A stretch of DNA of 64,000 nt from Phaseolus vulgaris. Its lineage: Eukaryota > Streptophyta > Magnoliopsida > Fabales > Fabaceae. Under the pieces are notes generated by a model. That model was not told the origin of the DNA. It did not search any database and saw only the letters and a list, made by a program, of their open reading frames with translations. This document shows, piece by piece, positions 22,970 through 34,786 of this stretch (within the stretch, counting starts at the first letter, position 1; every line of letters starts with the position of its first letter). The position numbers were made by a program, and so were the translations under genes. The stretch is from the NCBI RefSeq assembly GCF_000499845.2, contig NC_023751.2:12714423-12778422 (forward strand), given 5' to 3'.

Positions 22970-24765
22970 CAATAATCAATGAATTAAGAGAAAAAAAAAA
23001 CAAATTTCCCACTCATAAAGAGTATACCTTAATGTTATCATTTTGTCACAATTTCTTTAAAACAATTCACAAGTTGAAGGACAAATTTGTAATTCAAATT
23101 ATAAATTCAAGAATAATTCGATAATTGATTGCACATTTGACTCATTTCTCCTCGTAAGGATTGTCACCAAATACGAAGGTTCATGAGACTAGTTATAAGA
23201 AGGGGTAATGAAAGAAAGAGGAAAGGGAAACACGATTATAACATATCATGCAAGATGTTCAGTAACTACATGGTAAAAGTCTGGTGCCAGAAGCTATCAC
23301 AATTTTTTAAACATTTTTTCATTAGGATACCAAAGAGACTTTCTTGTGTTGGAGGATCTTTTTGACTCAAATTTAATAAAGAACTTTTGGTTATCTCACA
23401 TAATATCTTTGAAGGATTATTGATTGAATTGTGATGTAGATATTTTGAAAAAGCAAGATAGTGATAAAAATTGAAAAAAAAAAGTTATCTCACTCAAACT
23501 CAATGAGATAAGTAAGATGATGATTAATCATTATTAGTCTAATTTATAAGATGAGAATATAAAAATGTTAGAAATTAGGAAAAATTTACGTCACTCAACT
23601 ATATGAGAGAACTAAGTATAGAAATCATCACTTATGACTTAACTCATACGATAAAAAAACTCTAAGAGAAAAAAAATTCTCTATTCCTGCTTAGATTAAT
23701 CATTAATGTATCACAAAAGAAATAACATTTTAGAATAAGCAAATAACAAAGTTACTCGTAACTTAATGTATGATACAATTTAAGATAAGAATTAATTCAA
23801 TTCATTGGGTTTAATCCACCTTATAAATGAGTTAGTTCGATCGGATTCATTTAAAAATATTTGTCTAACCTAATCTATCACGAGTTAGTTAATTAAATAA
23901 ATCAGTCAAGTTTAAATTTAAAATAATTATTTAAAAAATATGTTATTTTATATATTTAACAAATATATAAAATATTGAAAACTGAAAATTAAAAGAAAAA
24001 ATAATAATTGGGCCATATCAATTTATATATATTGCAAATTAAACGGAAAATTAAATCGAACAAAATGAATTAATACGTATTTAAAATAACAATTTTTAAG
24101 AAATAATAAGATTAAAAAATTGGCATTACATTTAAAATTTATATCTGTATTTTGATGCGTTTAATGAATTAATTTATATTTTATTTTGATTATTATAACG
24201 AAACTAACTTTTTATGAGGAGTTTCTTTTACTTGTTTTTAGTTTTTTTTTTTTTTACTTTAATCACCATTTGAAGTGAAATATATATTTTTAATGACTAA
24301 TTTTTGTTCGAAGAATTTGTGCGAACACTTTTAATGAGTCTCTCTTTTAGATATTTTTATTTATTTATAAAAATCGAACTTGAATTTTGAGAAATTTAAT
24401 CAAGCCAAGTAATGAAATATTAGAATACAAAGAATGAATCTAATTTAAATGGAATTTTTTAGATTTTAAACAAAGATAAAAGGATAGTATTTTAAAAAAT
24501 TAATTAAATTAGTTAACTCTTTCTCTTAATATTATTTTGAACTTTTTTGCCTCTTTAACTTTGATATATAATAGATAACGTAGTCAACATTTATTGTGTG
24601 GGGATCAAGAGAACGAAAGGTTGGCTTCTACTCTTTTTCTTCTTCTTAAAAGACAACTTTATAAACTCCATATTCATCTTAAACAAGTATCACAGACTAT
24701 GAGCACTTTTTTGGATGCAAATTGTAATGAAATCGGATGATCTAGTAATATTTAGTATCGAAAAT
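22970..24765. other. AT-rich intergenic DNA
   Basis: No gene recognised. 23800-23910 (gggtttaatccaccttataaatgag and onward) resembles an AT-mutated version of GC-rich hAT-type ends, but no terminal repeats were found. Confidence 0.4.
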
Positions 24766-25108
24766 CACTACCAGAAAATCATGAAATAGAAACCAATTTT
24801 TAGATATCAAAATAATTAGTTGCAATAGTAACTAGAGTAAAGATCATTTTAGAAACTAAAAAAAAAATTGGTTTCTAAATTAGTTTATATTATTGTTAAA
24901 TAACTACCAATTATTTAGTTTATAAATTTGGTCTTTAAACCTTGGTTGCTAATTAGATATCAATTTAAAAACTATTTAACAATAATAAAAACTAATTTAG
25001 AAACTAATTTCTTTTTAGTTTCTAAAATGGTCTCTAATTTAGTTACTATTGCAACTAATTATTTTGGTATCTAAAAATTTATTTCTATTTCATAATTTTA
25101 TTGTAATT
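24766..25108. mobile_element. CACTA-type MITE forming a long hairpin
   Basis: The element begins CACTACCAGAAAATC and is flanked by the 3-bp duplication AAT (24763-24765 and 25109-25111), as CACTA insertion gives. Almost the whole 343 bp is one imperfect inverted repeat: the left arm, with ttagttgcaatagtaact near 24817-24834, pairs with the right arm near 25040-25057. The terminal bases of the right arm have decayed. Such an element would give a foldback transcript of up to about 140 bp per arm if transcribed. Confidence 0.8.
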
Positions 25109-28100
25109 AATCGGTTAATGTAGAAATCTCAAGATAAAAAAAAGATACAATAAATTAAATAATTATACTATTATGATTATACACATCAAATAATAAACAC
25201 TATAAACATAGTAGATATACGTTTTTATTACAACATTGATAACATCCAAACACTAAATATTTAATCGGCAAAAAAATCTTTGGTAGTTGCACTGAAGGAA
25301 CAGTCGGTAATAAGAATTGTGTAGGCACTTTACAAGACAAAAGAAAATGCTATGAATGTATGAATTGAGGTTTAAGTTACGGGGAGTTAAACAAGTTGAT
25401 TTAAGGTTTAATTAGCTTATGAAAATATTTTGTTGAATTGAAGGTGGCGAAAAGGATTAGTTTGGTGAATTTTACAATTTAGAAAATAATTAATGGACTT
25501 GTTAGTTGACAGCTATTTTTAATGTGTAAAAAGTGTGTTTGCAACAATTAAGAATGATAAACAGAAACCTTTCTTTAAATTTTGCAAACTAAATTGGGTT
25601 TCTATGATTTTCTACGGCAAGTTGGATACAGATAGATAATGCTAGTTGGGTTTTGATGATTTTATCTTTGTATTTTCACTATAAAAAATTATTAAATAAA
25701 AACTAAGTTTAGAGAAAAAAATAATTAGTTATTATATTGATTAAATTATATACTATTTTAGAGATTAAATAAATTATTAGTTTTTAAATTAGTTTTTGTT
25801 ATTGATAAATAATTTATAAATTGATATCTAATTTTTGTTATCAAATTTTAGTTTTAATTTATTCTTAAAATTCTTTATGAATATGTATAATATGAGATGT
25901 AAGTTACACTATACCTAATATGAAAATTTTTATAAAAAAATAAAAAATTGGCGTAAATATTTAAAATTTAGAAAATATATTTTTATATATTATTTAAAAA
26001 TAATTAATTTTAAATTTAGGTAAACAAATTTATTTAGGTTATTATTTTAAGATTACACGATAAGTGAGTGAATTGAATGAAAGTGTTTATAAGGTGAGGC
26101 CCACTGGGCTTATCCGTATCTTCTCCTCGAAGGTGGAAACCACAAATTTTTGTCTTTTGTTGTATACTAGGTTGCTTTCAGCAACTAAATTGGGCCCTTT
26201 CATATGTTTTTATAAGCAAGTTGGACACAGATTTGATGATGCAAGTTGGATTGGAATATCTTTGTGGTGCTCTTATCCAATTACACAAAATATAGGTAAC
26301 CTTTTTTTCTTTTCTTCAATTCACTATTCTTTTAATCTCAATATTTCTTTCAGTTACTAGTATTCACACACTTATATGACTAATTGTAAATAATTATTGA
26401 GTGACAAAAATGTCTTTTAAGATTTTTTACTCAAAATTATCGTCTTGGACAAATACACTTTATCAACTCCTTTTTATATGTAAAAGCGTAACATATATAT
26501 AGATTTTTATTAATAATAAAAAAATTGCTAAAAAATATGACTAACTTTCTTTTAGTAAATTTCACTTTCTAATTAATTTTTTCTATTTAGAAGATTCAAT
26601 TTTCTTCATACACATAATAGCAAATGAAACTCATTACAACATACTTAAAGGAATTCAATCATTACTAATTTTATTGATAACCATGTCTTATTTAGGAAAT
26701 CGAAAGTAATTAATTTATTCGTCCAAACTGTACCCCATCCATAAATATATTTATCTTACTTAGAAAGAGTTTGCATTAGTCTATACTATATTTAAAAATA
26801 AAATATGAAAATTTTAATATTTGATGTATATGAAAAATTATGTTTAGAGACATTTTTACAGTAGAATCAAGGTAAGTTTTCGTATTTAAATAACAAACTG
26901 CAAACTGGAAATTAAACGAGTTTATTTTGAAAATGTATCTAGCAAGAATATATTTAGTAAACAATTTTAATTGGAATTATTTTTGAGGTCTTTATGAAAA
27001 TTGTATTATGAGGGATTGATGCATTAAGTTCACACCTTGTTACATGGTACACAGACCAAACAAACCATTAGTATTGAACTCACAACAACTCGTCTTTTGG
27101 ATCATTTAGTCAAAATTATAGAATGTTACGATGAATCGATCTCTTGATTTGGTAAGTTACACACATAATAGAATTAATTAAGAATAAAACTTGATTATTG
27201 CCTAAGAGTGTAATTAAGCGACATTGGACTTGAATTAGTCTAGAATAATCTCTTCCATAGAAAATGATCTATTACAAGATAAATAGGTGAAACTTTCTAG
27301 ATAAAAAATAATGAATGTTTAAACCATGGATTTGTAACTTGAATATAATCACTTATGAAGGGTGGTTATGGATCAAATCCATATTTTTATATAAAAAAAA
27401 TAAATTGTATTTTAAATCAAAATTCATATTTTTAAAAAAACAATTAACATAATATTAATATAGTAATATATAAAAGAGTTGAATATTATATAAATATTAA
27501 GAAAATATAATAAAATTATAATTTAATAATATAAAAAATATTAAAGATAACATAATATAAAAAAAAATTAACATTAAATACACCTACCTATAGTATTTTA
27601 ATTAAAATTTGAAAATATTATATTAATTTATTATCTATAAAATATTGGAGCAAATAAAATATTGAAACAAATAAAATTATAAAGAAAATATAGAAAGGTG
27701 GTTTGGGTAGAGGAGTAGAGAGAGACTACTTCCAAATATTTGAATTGGAAATTTGGATTTCCAATTTTAAAACCTGTTTAAACAAAATGGAAATTTGATA
27801 TGAAAAATATAATAAAATATGGATTAAATTAAAAATTAGATTTAGATAAATGATTTTTTATTGGATTAGAACAGTGTAAAAGTGGAGCAGTTTGATCAAA
27901 CTAGATTTTTTGCCTACTACTACTTATGACTTGAGTGTGAAAGTACTTTTACAGATACTTCATACCAATAAGCTGACAGGAAGAGAGACTCAAAAAAGAA
28001 TACGAAGGATCTCATATAAGAAATATTTAGAACTGTAAGAACAAAATAATAATTTATCTCATAAATGTTATTATAGATGTTAGGTTTCATACCAACTTAA

Positions 28101-30338
28101 ATAAAGAGGCTACTTTTGCCAAAGTGATCCTGGGTAGGTTAGGGATTTTATAAAAGGAACTTGTATTAAGAGTATTTGGAGTGACAATTGGGTTGTTGAG
28201 ACATGACCAATAAGATTAAGAAGGCCCATATACATATTTTTCTCATACAGATATGTTTTCTATTTACATAAATGTGATGGCGACCATAATGATATACAAT
28301 AATTATAGTGGTCAATGAAATAAATAAAAGTTGTACCAGTAAGATGACGGAGAAGAATATTTTTTATTCTATATTCTATATTTATTTTTAATCTAACTCT
28401 CATATGATAGTTTTTAACTGGTAATAAATATATAATATTTTTTTTTTCTAGTTAAGATATATGGGATCCGTATAGCTAAAATAATAAATTTATATCATTC
28501 TATCAACTTAACAAACAATATATGAAAAAAAGAATATAACAACTTATAATAATACTTTATCTTTTTTATCCCAAAAACCTATTTTTCTTTAGCATATGAC
28601 CAGAATTGAAAGGAAAAGTTAAACTATAAATGTATAATACTAAGTATATCTATAACTTCTCATGGCAGGTATTCTGTCTTTATCATTTTGTAAGTGTTTT
28701 GCATTTTTTTTTTGATTCGTGTTGTGATATTTCTGCTTCCTATAATGGTGATATTGCACAAGTAATCATAAAAGTATTAAATTGCTCTCTATTTATTGAT
28801 AGCAAAAATAAACTCTATCTTTTTAATGTTCTAGCCTTCAAGTTACAACATATTTAGTTTTGGGTTTTATCATAAAAGAAGAAGGTTTGTTTAGTTCACA
28901 TAAATGAATTCTTTTCACTATTTGTTTCATAAATATTTAAAAATAAGAAATAAATTTTTGGATAAGATGATACTTTTATAAATATTCATAAAATAATTGG
29001 AATTGTACTAAATAAATTATTTGTCATCTCCAATATTTGTTAAAAATAGTAGATACTAAAATTTAAAAATTATTGTACTAACATCTAAATCTAAAAGCTT
29101 AAATCAAAATTAAACTAACTATAATTACTAATAAAAAAACTAAGCTAATTTTATATCATACTAATTTCTTGTATGAAAAAAATATAACTTACTCGTAATG
29201 ATTTTATTTAATTCTTTTATGTCTAGTTACTCAGTTAAGTAAAAAAGTTTATATATACATTATTTTTTTAACTTATCAATAATTTTTTTTAAGATAAAAT
29301 CGTAATAAAAATTAAAACATTGATGTGGTGATTCTCATAGTGATGTTATTTAAAAAAGTTAAAGTAAAAAAAAAATATAATTAATATTAATTTTATTTTA
29401 TGATAGCATATTTGAAATAATAAATATTTTAAAAAAATAAAGTATTATATTTATAATATATGAAATTTTAAAAAAGCTAATTGATTAAAAGTGAATAAAC
29501 ATAGTTATAATAATTTCAATGAAAAACTGAATTCAAGATTGATTTAATGTAATTTATCTAATAACTATGTAGATTTAATGTTTACCACATCCCATACTAG
29601 TAACACTAGTAAAAGGAAAATTCACTAAGAATTTATAAACTTAGATTAATTGCTAATAAAAAACATATCTTATACTTTTATTTTAGTATTTGTTTTTCTT
29701 TTATAGACATAAAAAAAAACAGATTAATGAAATGCTTCTTCTACCCTGTTAGAAATAAAGATTATGCTTCCTTCATAACCCAACAAACTTACACTCATCA
29801 ACAAAATCACAGCCTCAACATCCCAAACTCCTAATTAGAACCACTGCATATTGAAGACCTATATGCCTCTACACAAAAACAGGTGCACAAACACTTGATC
29901 ACTGTTGAGAATGAGAACATTCCATAGAGAGCCATCCTCTGCCAAAACCTAGGACTGCTACCCATGAACCATAGGTTGTCAACAAAAAATCATCCATCAT
30001 AGCTACTGCAAAAAACCACCATGTGATCCAAATTTGCATAGTCATACGTACCACACGTACCCACTCCCATCAAAATTAGAGTGTTCTCATAACACCATCC
30101 AGAAAAACAGAGGATTTCATTATCCGAAAAGCTTTCTCGAAATGAAATTCGCTACGAAAAAATTATTAAATAATAATTAATTAAATTAAATATTAATTTA
30201 AAAATTATAAAAATATTAATAATTAATGTAATTTTGATTATTAATAAAATATTATAATATAATTTCTAAATTAATATATAAATTTAATTTTTTTTATAAA
30301 GTTTTCGTGTTAGGTATCACTATGTAACTTGACACAGC
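25109..30338. other. AT-rich intergenic DNA with repeat traces
   Basis: About 5.2 kb without a supportable gene. 25676-25870 starts cactataaaaaattatt and looks like a decayed relative of the CACTA MITE at 24766. Two similar segments near 25585-25655 and 26185-26275 share ctaaattggg...caagttgga.acagat. 29750-30150 is distinctly less AT-rich but contains no recognised gene. Confidence 0.45.
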
Positions 30339-30379
30339 TAAACCCTAAACCCTAAACCCTAAACCCTAAACCCTAAACC
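30339..30379. repeat. Interstitial telomeric repeat (TAAACCC)n
   Basis: Five perfect TAAACCC units followed by a partial TAAACC. This is the plant (Arabidopsis-type) telomere heptamer. It is surrounded on both sides by AT-rich DNA and by genes further out, so it is internal and not a chromosome end. Confidence 0.95.
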
Positions 30380-31588
30380 TCAAGTAACATAAATTAATAT
30401 ATGAATTAGTTACTAAAGTTTTAACTATTAATATTTTATATTTTAAATTAATCTTTATTGATCTTTTAGAGATTAATTTAGAACATAAGTAATTACTAGT
30501 TAAAATCTTAGTAATTAATAATTAAATATTAATTTAAAAACTACTTTATAAATTTTTATTAATAATAAAAATTATTTTAAATATCAATAATTTTTTAATT
30601 TATAAAATAATTTTTAATTTAATTAATATGATAATTAATTATTTTGATCTATAAAATTAGTTTATATTTAATATTTTTTTTCAAGCACAAACTTTTCCCT
30701 CCAATCATAAATCACTTGAAAACTCATTAACCTTTTCCTTCCCTGAGATAGACACTTGAAAAATGCATCATCAAATTGACCAACAACTATTAGTATGCAT
30801 GTTAGTTGCGTACAACAACATCATCCTTGTTTTTGTGTTTAACTTTTGTATGTACTAAACATAACCAACCATATGATAATATTATATAAATAATCACTAA
30901 TTAGGAATAAATCTTAAATTAAAAATACTTGATAAGTAATGCTATATTAATAATAGAAAATCTTGATAAGAGTAATATAAATTTATTTCAAATGATAAAT
31001 CTATCACTAAATGTACAAAATACATATAAGGAATGTATATATTTTTTAGGATTCATACTGCCAAATGTATATATGTCCGACATTCCATTTATTTTATTTA
31101 TTAACCAATGTAACAATGAATAATGTAATAACTATATATTATATGAGTTACTTAATTAACTGCTGTAATAAATATATATTTACAAAATTGTTGTACTTAT
31201 CATGTTACAACAATTTTTGTTAGGATTATTGTAACTTCACATTAATTCTTATTTTGCATCGGTATACCAGAAGAAAAATAAAGATAATATAAAATTAAAA
31301 TTAATTTCTGTATAAACTAGTTTGTATAACTTCTCTAAAAGAAATCTGATTTTTATACTGTATATAAGCTAATTTGAATGATTAATTATGTATAGCTAAA
31401 GTCAGAGAAAAATTGCTTCCAATAATTAACAATCTAAGTGGACCTTTCTCCCTCAGGTCTTTAGCACATTAAGGGTGTTTATCACACCATGTCACCATGT
31501 ACAACACACTCATACTGCGGCTGGTTTCATGATGTCAAAGGACGAGGTCATTTGCATTGTGGGGCTCATGTCTCTAAGTTCTCGCCCT
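30380..31588. other. ACC synthase upstream region
   Basis: 30380-30690 is extremely AT-rich and partly complementary to 30150-30310 on the other side of the telomeric array. 30700-31588 is the probable promoter of the ACC synthase gene, with nothing else recognised. Confidence 0.45.
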
Positions 31589-31596
31589 TATAAATA
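31589..31596 (+). promoter_or_regulatory. TATA box of the ACC synthase gene
   Basis: TATAAATA after a GC-richer ctcgccct, 113 bp upstream of the start codon. This fits a 5' leader of roughly 80 bases. Confidence 0.7.
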
Positions 31597-31708
31597 CACA
31601 ACCCTAGCAGACCATTATTCATCACTCACACTCACTTCTGTTTCGGTTCTCAGAGTTAGTTTAGCTTACGCACACTAATTTAGTAGACACTTTGTAGTGT
31701 TAACGGAC

Positions 31709-33034
31709 ATGCTGTCTAGAAGGGCTAGTGAAGACTCTCATGGCCAGAACTCCTCTTACTTTTTAGGATGGCAAGATTACGAGAAGAATCCTTATCACCT
31801 CATTCGAAACCCAACCGGAATCATTCAGATGGGACTTGCAGAGAATCAGGTTAAGTTAGCTGTTTAAATTATATCTTCATTCACACTCAGCTTTATACAT
31901 ACCATTTTCGTTCATAGCTTCCTTCCCATACTAACAACTATCCCTAGCTGTGATTTCCACGTCTATGAAATAAAATAATTTTTTAATATTTTTAAATATT
32001 TTATATCAATTATAAATAATTATATTTTATAATATATGTCAATATTTTTAAATATTTTATATCAACTATAAATAATTACATTTTATAATATATTGATAGA
32101 TGTAAATTTATGAATGATCTTGTAAAATAGAATTATAACATTTTAATATGATATCAAAATCATCTTTTAAAATTTATTTAGTTAAGAGTTTGTTGAGATT
32201 ATCGGATGATTGATTATCTATAAATATATAAATACACACTTTAAATGATTTTATCAACTAAAATTAAAAATATTTTATAATATATAAAGAGATACAAATG
32301 TTATTTTTAAACCGAATTTTTGGATTATGAAATATAGATATTTTGGGTGACTAATTATTGATAAGAAATACCTTGAATTGTAAAAGAAAGAGAGAAGAAA
32401 ATTTATATAAAATAAGAAAAGTAAAAAAGAATCCCTTGTGGAGGACAGAGAGACAGAAGAAATTTACAAGCATGCTTTACCAGTTGACCTAGGAACAAGG
32501 GGTTGGGATATGTCAACAGAATGTTTTCTGAGTGCGGTGCACATGTAAATTTCCTTGGTGTGCGGCTTATAGCGGCTATTATTATATCAATCATATATAT
32601 ATACATATTTCATTCTCTATAGTGGTGTAATGGTGTTCAACATTTTTTTGCTGACATCTCTTATTTTGCAGCTTTCATTTGACCTACTTAAATCATGGCT
32701 TCAAAGAAATCCTGATATAGTGGCGATGAAGCAAGATGGGGTATCCGTATTTAAAGAGCTTGCTCTGTTCCAAGATTACCATGGATTACCTGCTTTAAAA
32801 ATTGTAAGACATGCTTACTGAGGCTTAATGTCTAAATAAAAAAATGATAGTGTGAAATTAGCTTTTCATGGCCTTTTCCTAACAATAAGTTGATGATTAT
32901 ATACTATACTAAATTAGACACTAGTCTTTCTGATAATAGTTAACAAAATTGAGTGGTAATTTTTTTCTTTCTGTAACTTAGAGGTGTATTTTTATACGTT
33001 TATAAAGAAAACTAAAATATAGTGATAAGTAAAA

Positions 33035-33079
<45 letters not shown>

Positions 33080-34755
33080 TATATGTATATATATTGGTAT
33101 AAAAACAGCAACGAACCTTAAACAAAATAAATAGTATATCTATTATTAGTTCAATTGCAATGGGTCAAAATAGAGGTACTTTATGAGAAATTATTTTCTA
33201 TTTATACTTACAAAAAGCAACATTATAATTTTACTCTATCATGTTTTCAAAAGTTTATAGAAAACAGTAAGAAATAATAATACAAACTTGTTCTTTTTAA
33301 AATTACCTGACCCTTTTCAAATTAAAATGTATATATTTAATTAAACGTTCCCTGATATTTTCAAGTAAAAATAATATATTTCAACAATTAATGTTGGGGC
33401 ATGTATATAGAATCACACCATTTTTGTTCTTTTACGTTTCATTTTTGTATGATTCCAAATAATGTACTTATGTTGTTAAGGCGTTCACTGATATTTTCGC
33501 AAATGTAAGAAAACTTTATTAATGACAATAACATGGTTGTGTTGTTATCTTGTTTGTGCTTGAAAAAACCCAAGAAAAAAATATCATTTAACTAAAAAAG
33601 AGATAAAAGTTGGCTACAATGTTGTAAGTATATTTAGAGTTATTTTCCATTAAAATTAAATTTCATCTTGGCACCATTCTTTTTACATTTTCATTGGGTG
33701 TGTTCACATTGAAGTGTTCAATGATATCTTCTTAGATTGTACATGAAGACTTTTCTCCTGTCCAACATAATATGTTTGTGTTGCTATCATTGTTTGTACA
33801 TTATTTCGAAGTAAGCCTATAAAGATTGAACTGGATATAGATAGATCAAATTCAGGTACAAGCATTTTTAGTGTTATTGTTTTAATAAAATTAAAATTTT
33901 ATCTTGGCAACTTTTTCTTTGATTTTTATTAGGAAGATCATTACAATACAACTCTATTTTTTAACTAAAAAAAACACGTAATACTGTATCTAAGTTTTTC
34001 TATAGATGCACCATTTTCTTACATTTCAATTTTATATTTAATTTACTCTTTTATTTTACTTATATTAACTTTTCTTTTATATATATAATATTTCTCTTTC
34101 TAAAGGATTATATGTTATTAAGGTGTTGAATGATAGTTTTTTTAAATGATATGTGAAGACTTTTCTCTCGTCCAACATAACATGTTTTCGTAGCTATCGT
34201 TGTTTGTACTTGATCATGAAGTCATCAGTGTAAGAAAAACATTAAAAAAAGAGAGATAAAACATTGGTACAATGGTGTAACTACACTTTAGAGTCATTTT
34301 ATTAAAAAAAATATTATCCTGGTAACTCGTGTTGATTATTATTTCGTACATAATTATAAACAACTCTAATTTTGATTGAAAACGATATAAACATATTGAT
34401 ATATAACACGTATAAATTTAAAATAAATATGAAAGTGTTTTTAAAAACAAAAAATTATTTAGTAATTTTCAAATAGTTAAAATATTATATATATATATAT
34501 ATAAAGAGAAATTTTGTAGCACAAAATCTATTTCCGGTTATTTTAGTTGTTTTATAGTTGCTTCTACTTTTAGGTAATAAAAAACCTCATTTAAAATTAA
34601 AATAACAGGGTTGGCTGTCGAAGTAAAACTTTAATAATTGATAGGAAAAATGATTTAAAATAGTTAATAGTTTTTTCTAAATATATTCTTTAATTTTTGT
34701 AATTAATATAGTTTATATTTGAGTTTAAGAAAAGATTTCTTTAACACCCAAAAAG

Positions 34756-34786
<31 letters not shown>

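Noticed and set aside
26064..26360. 98-codon plus-strand open frame
   Set aside because: No domain or homologue recognised, and its core is a diverged duplicate of a non-coding segment 600 bp away.
30339..30379. True chromosome end
   Set aside because: Only about six heptamers, with genes and unique sequence on both sides; it is interstitial.
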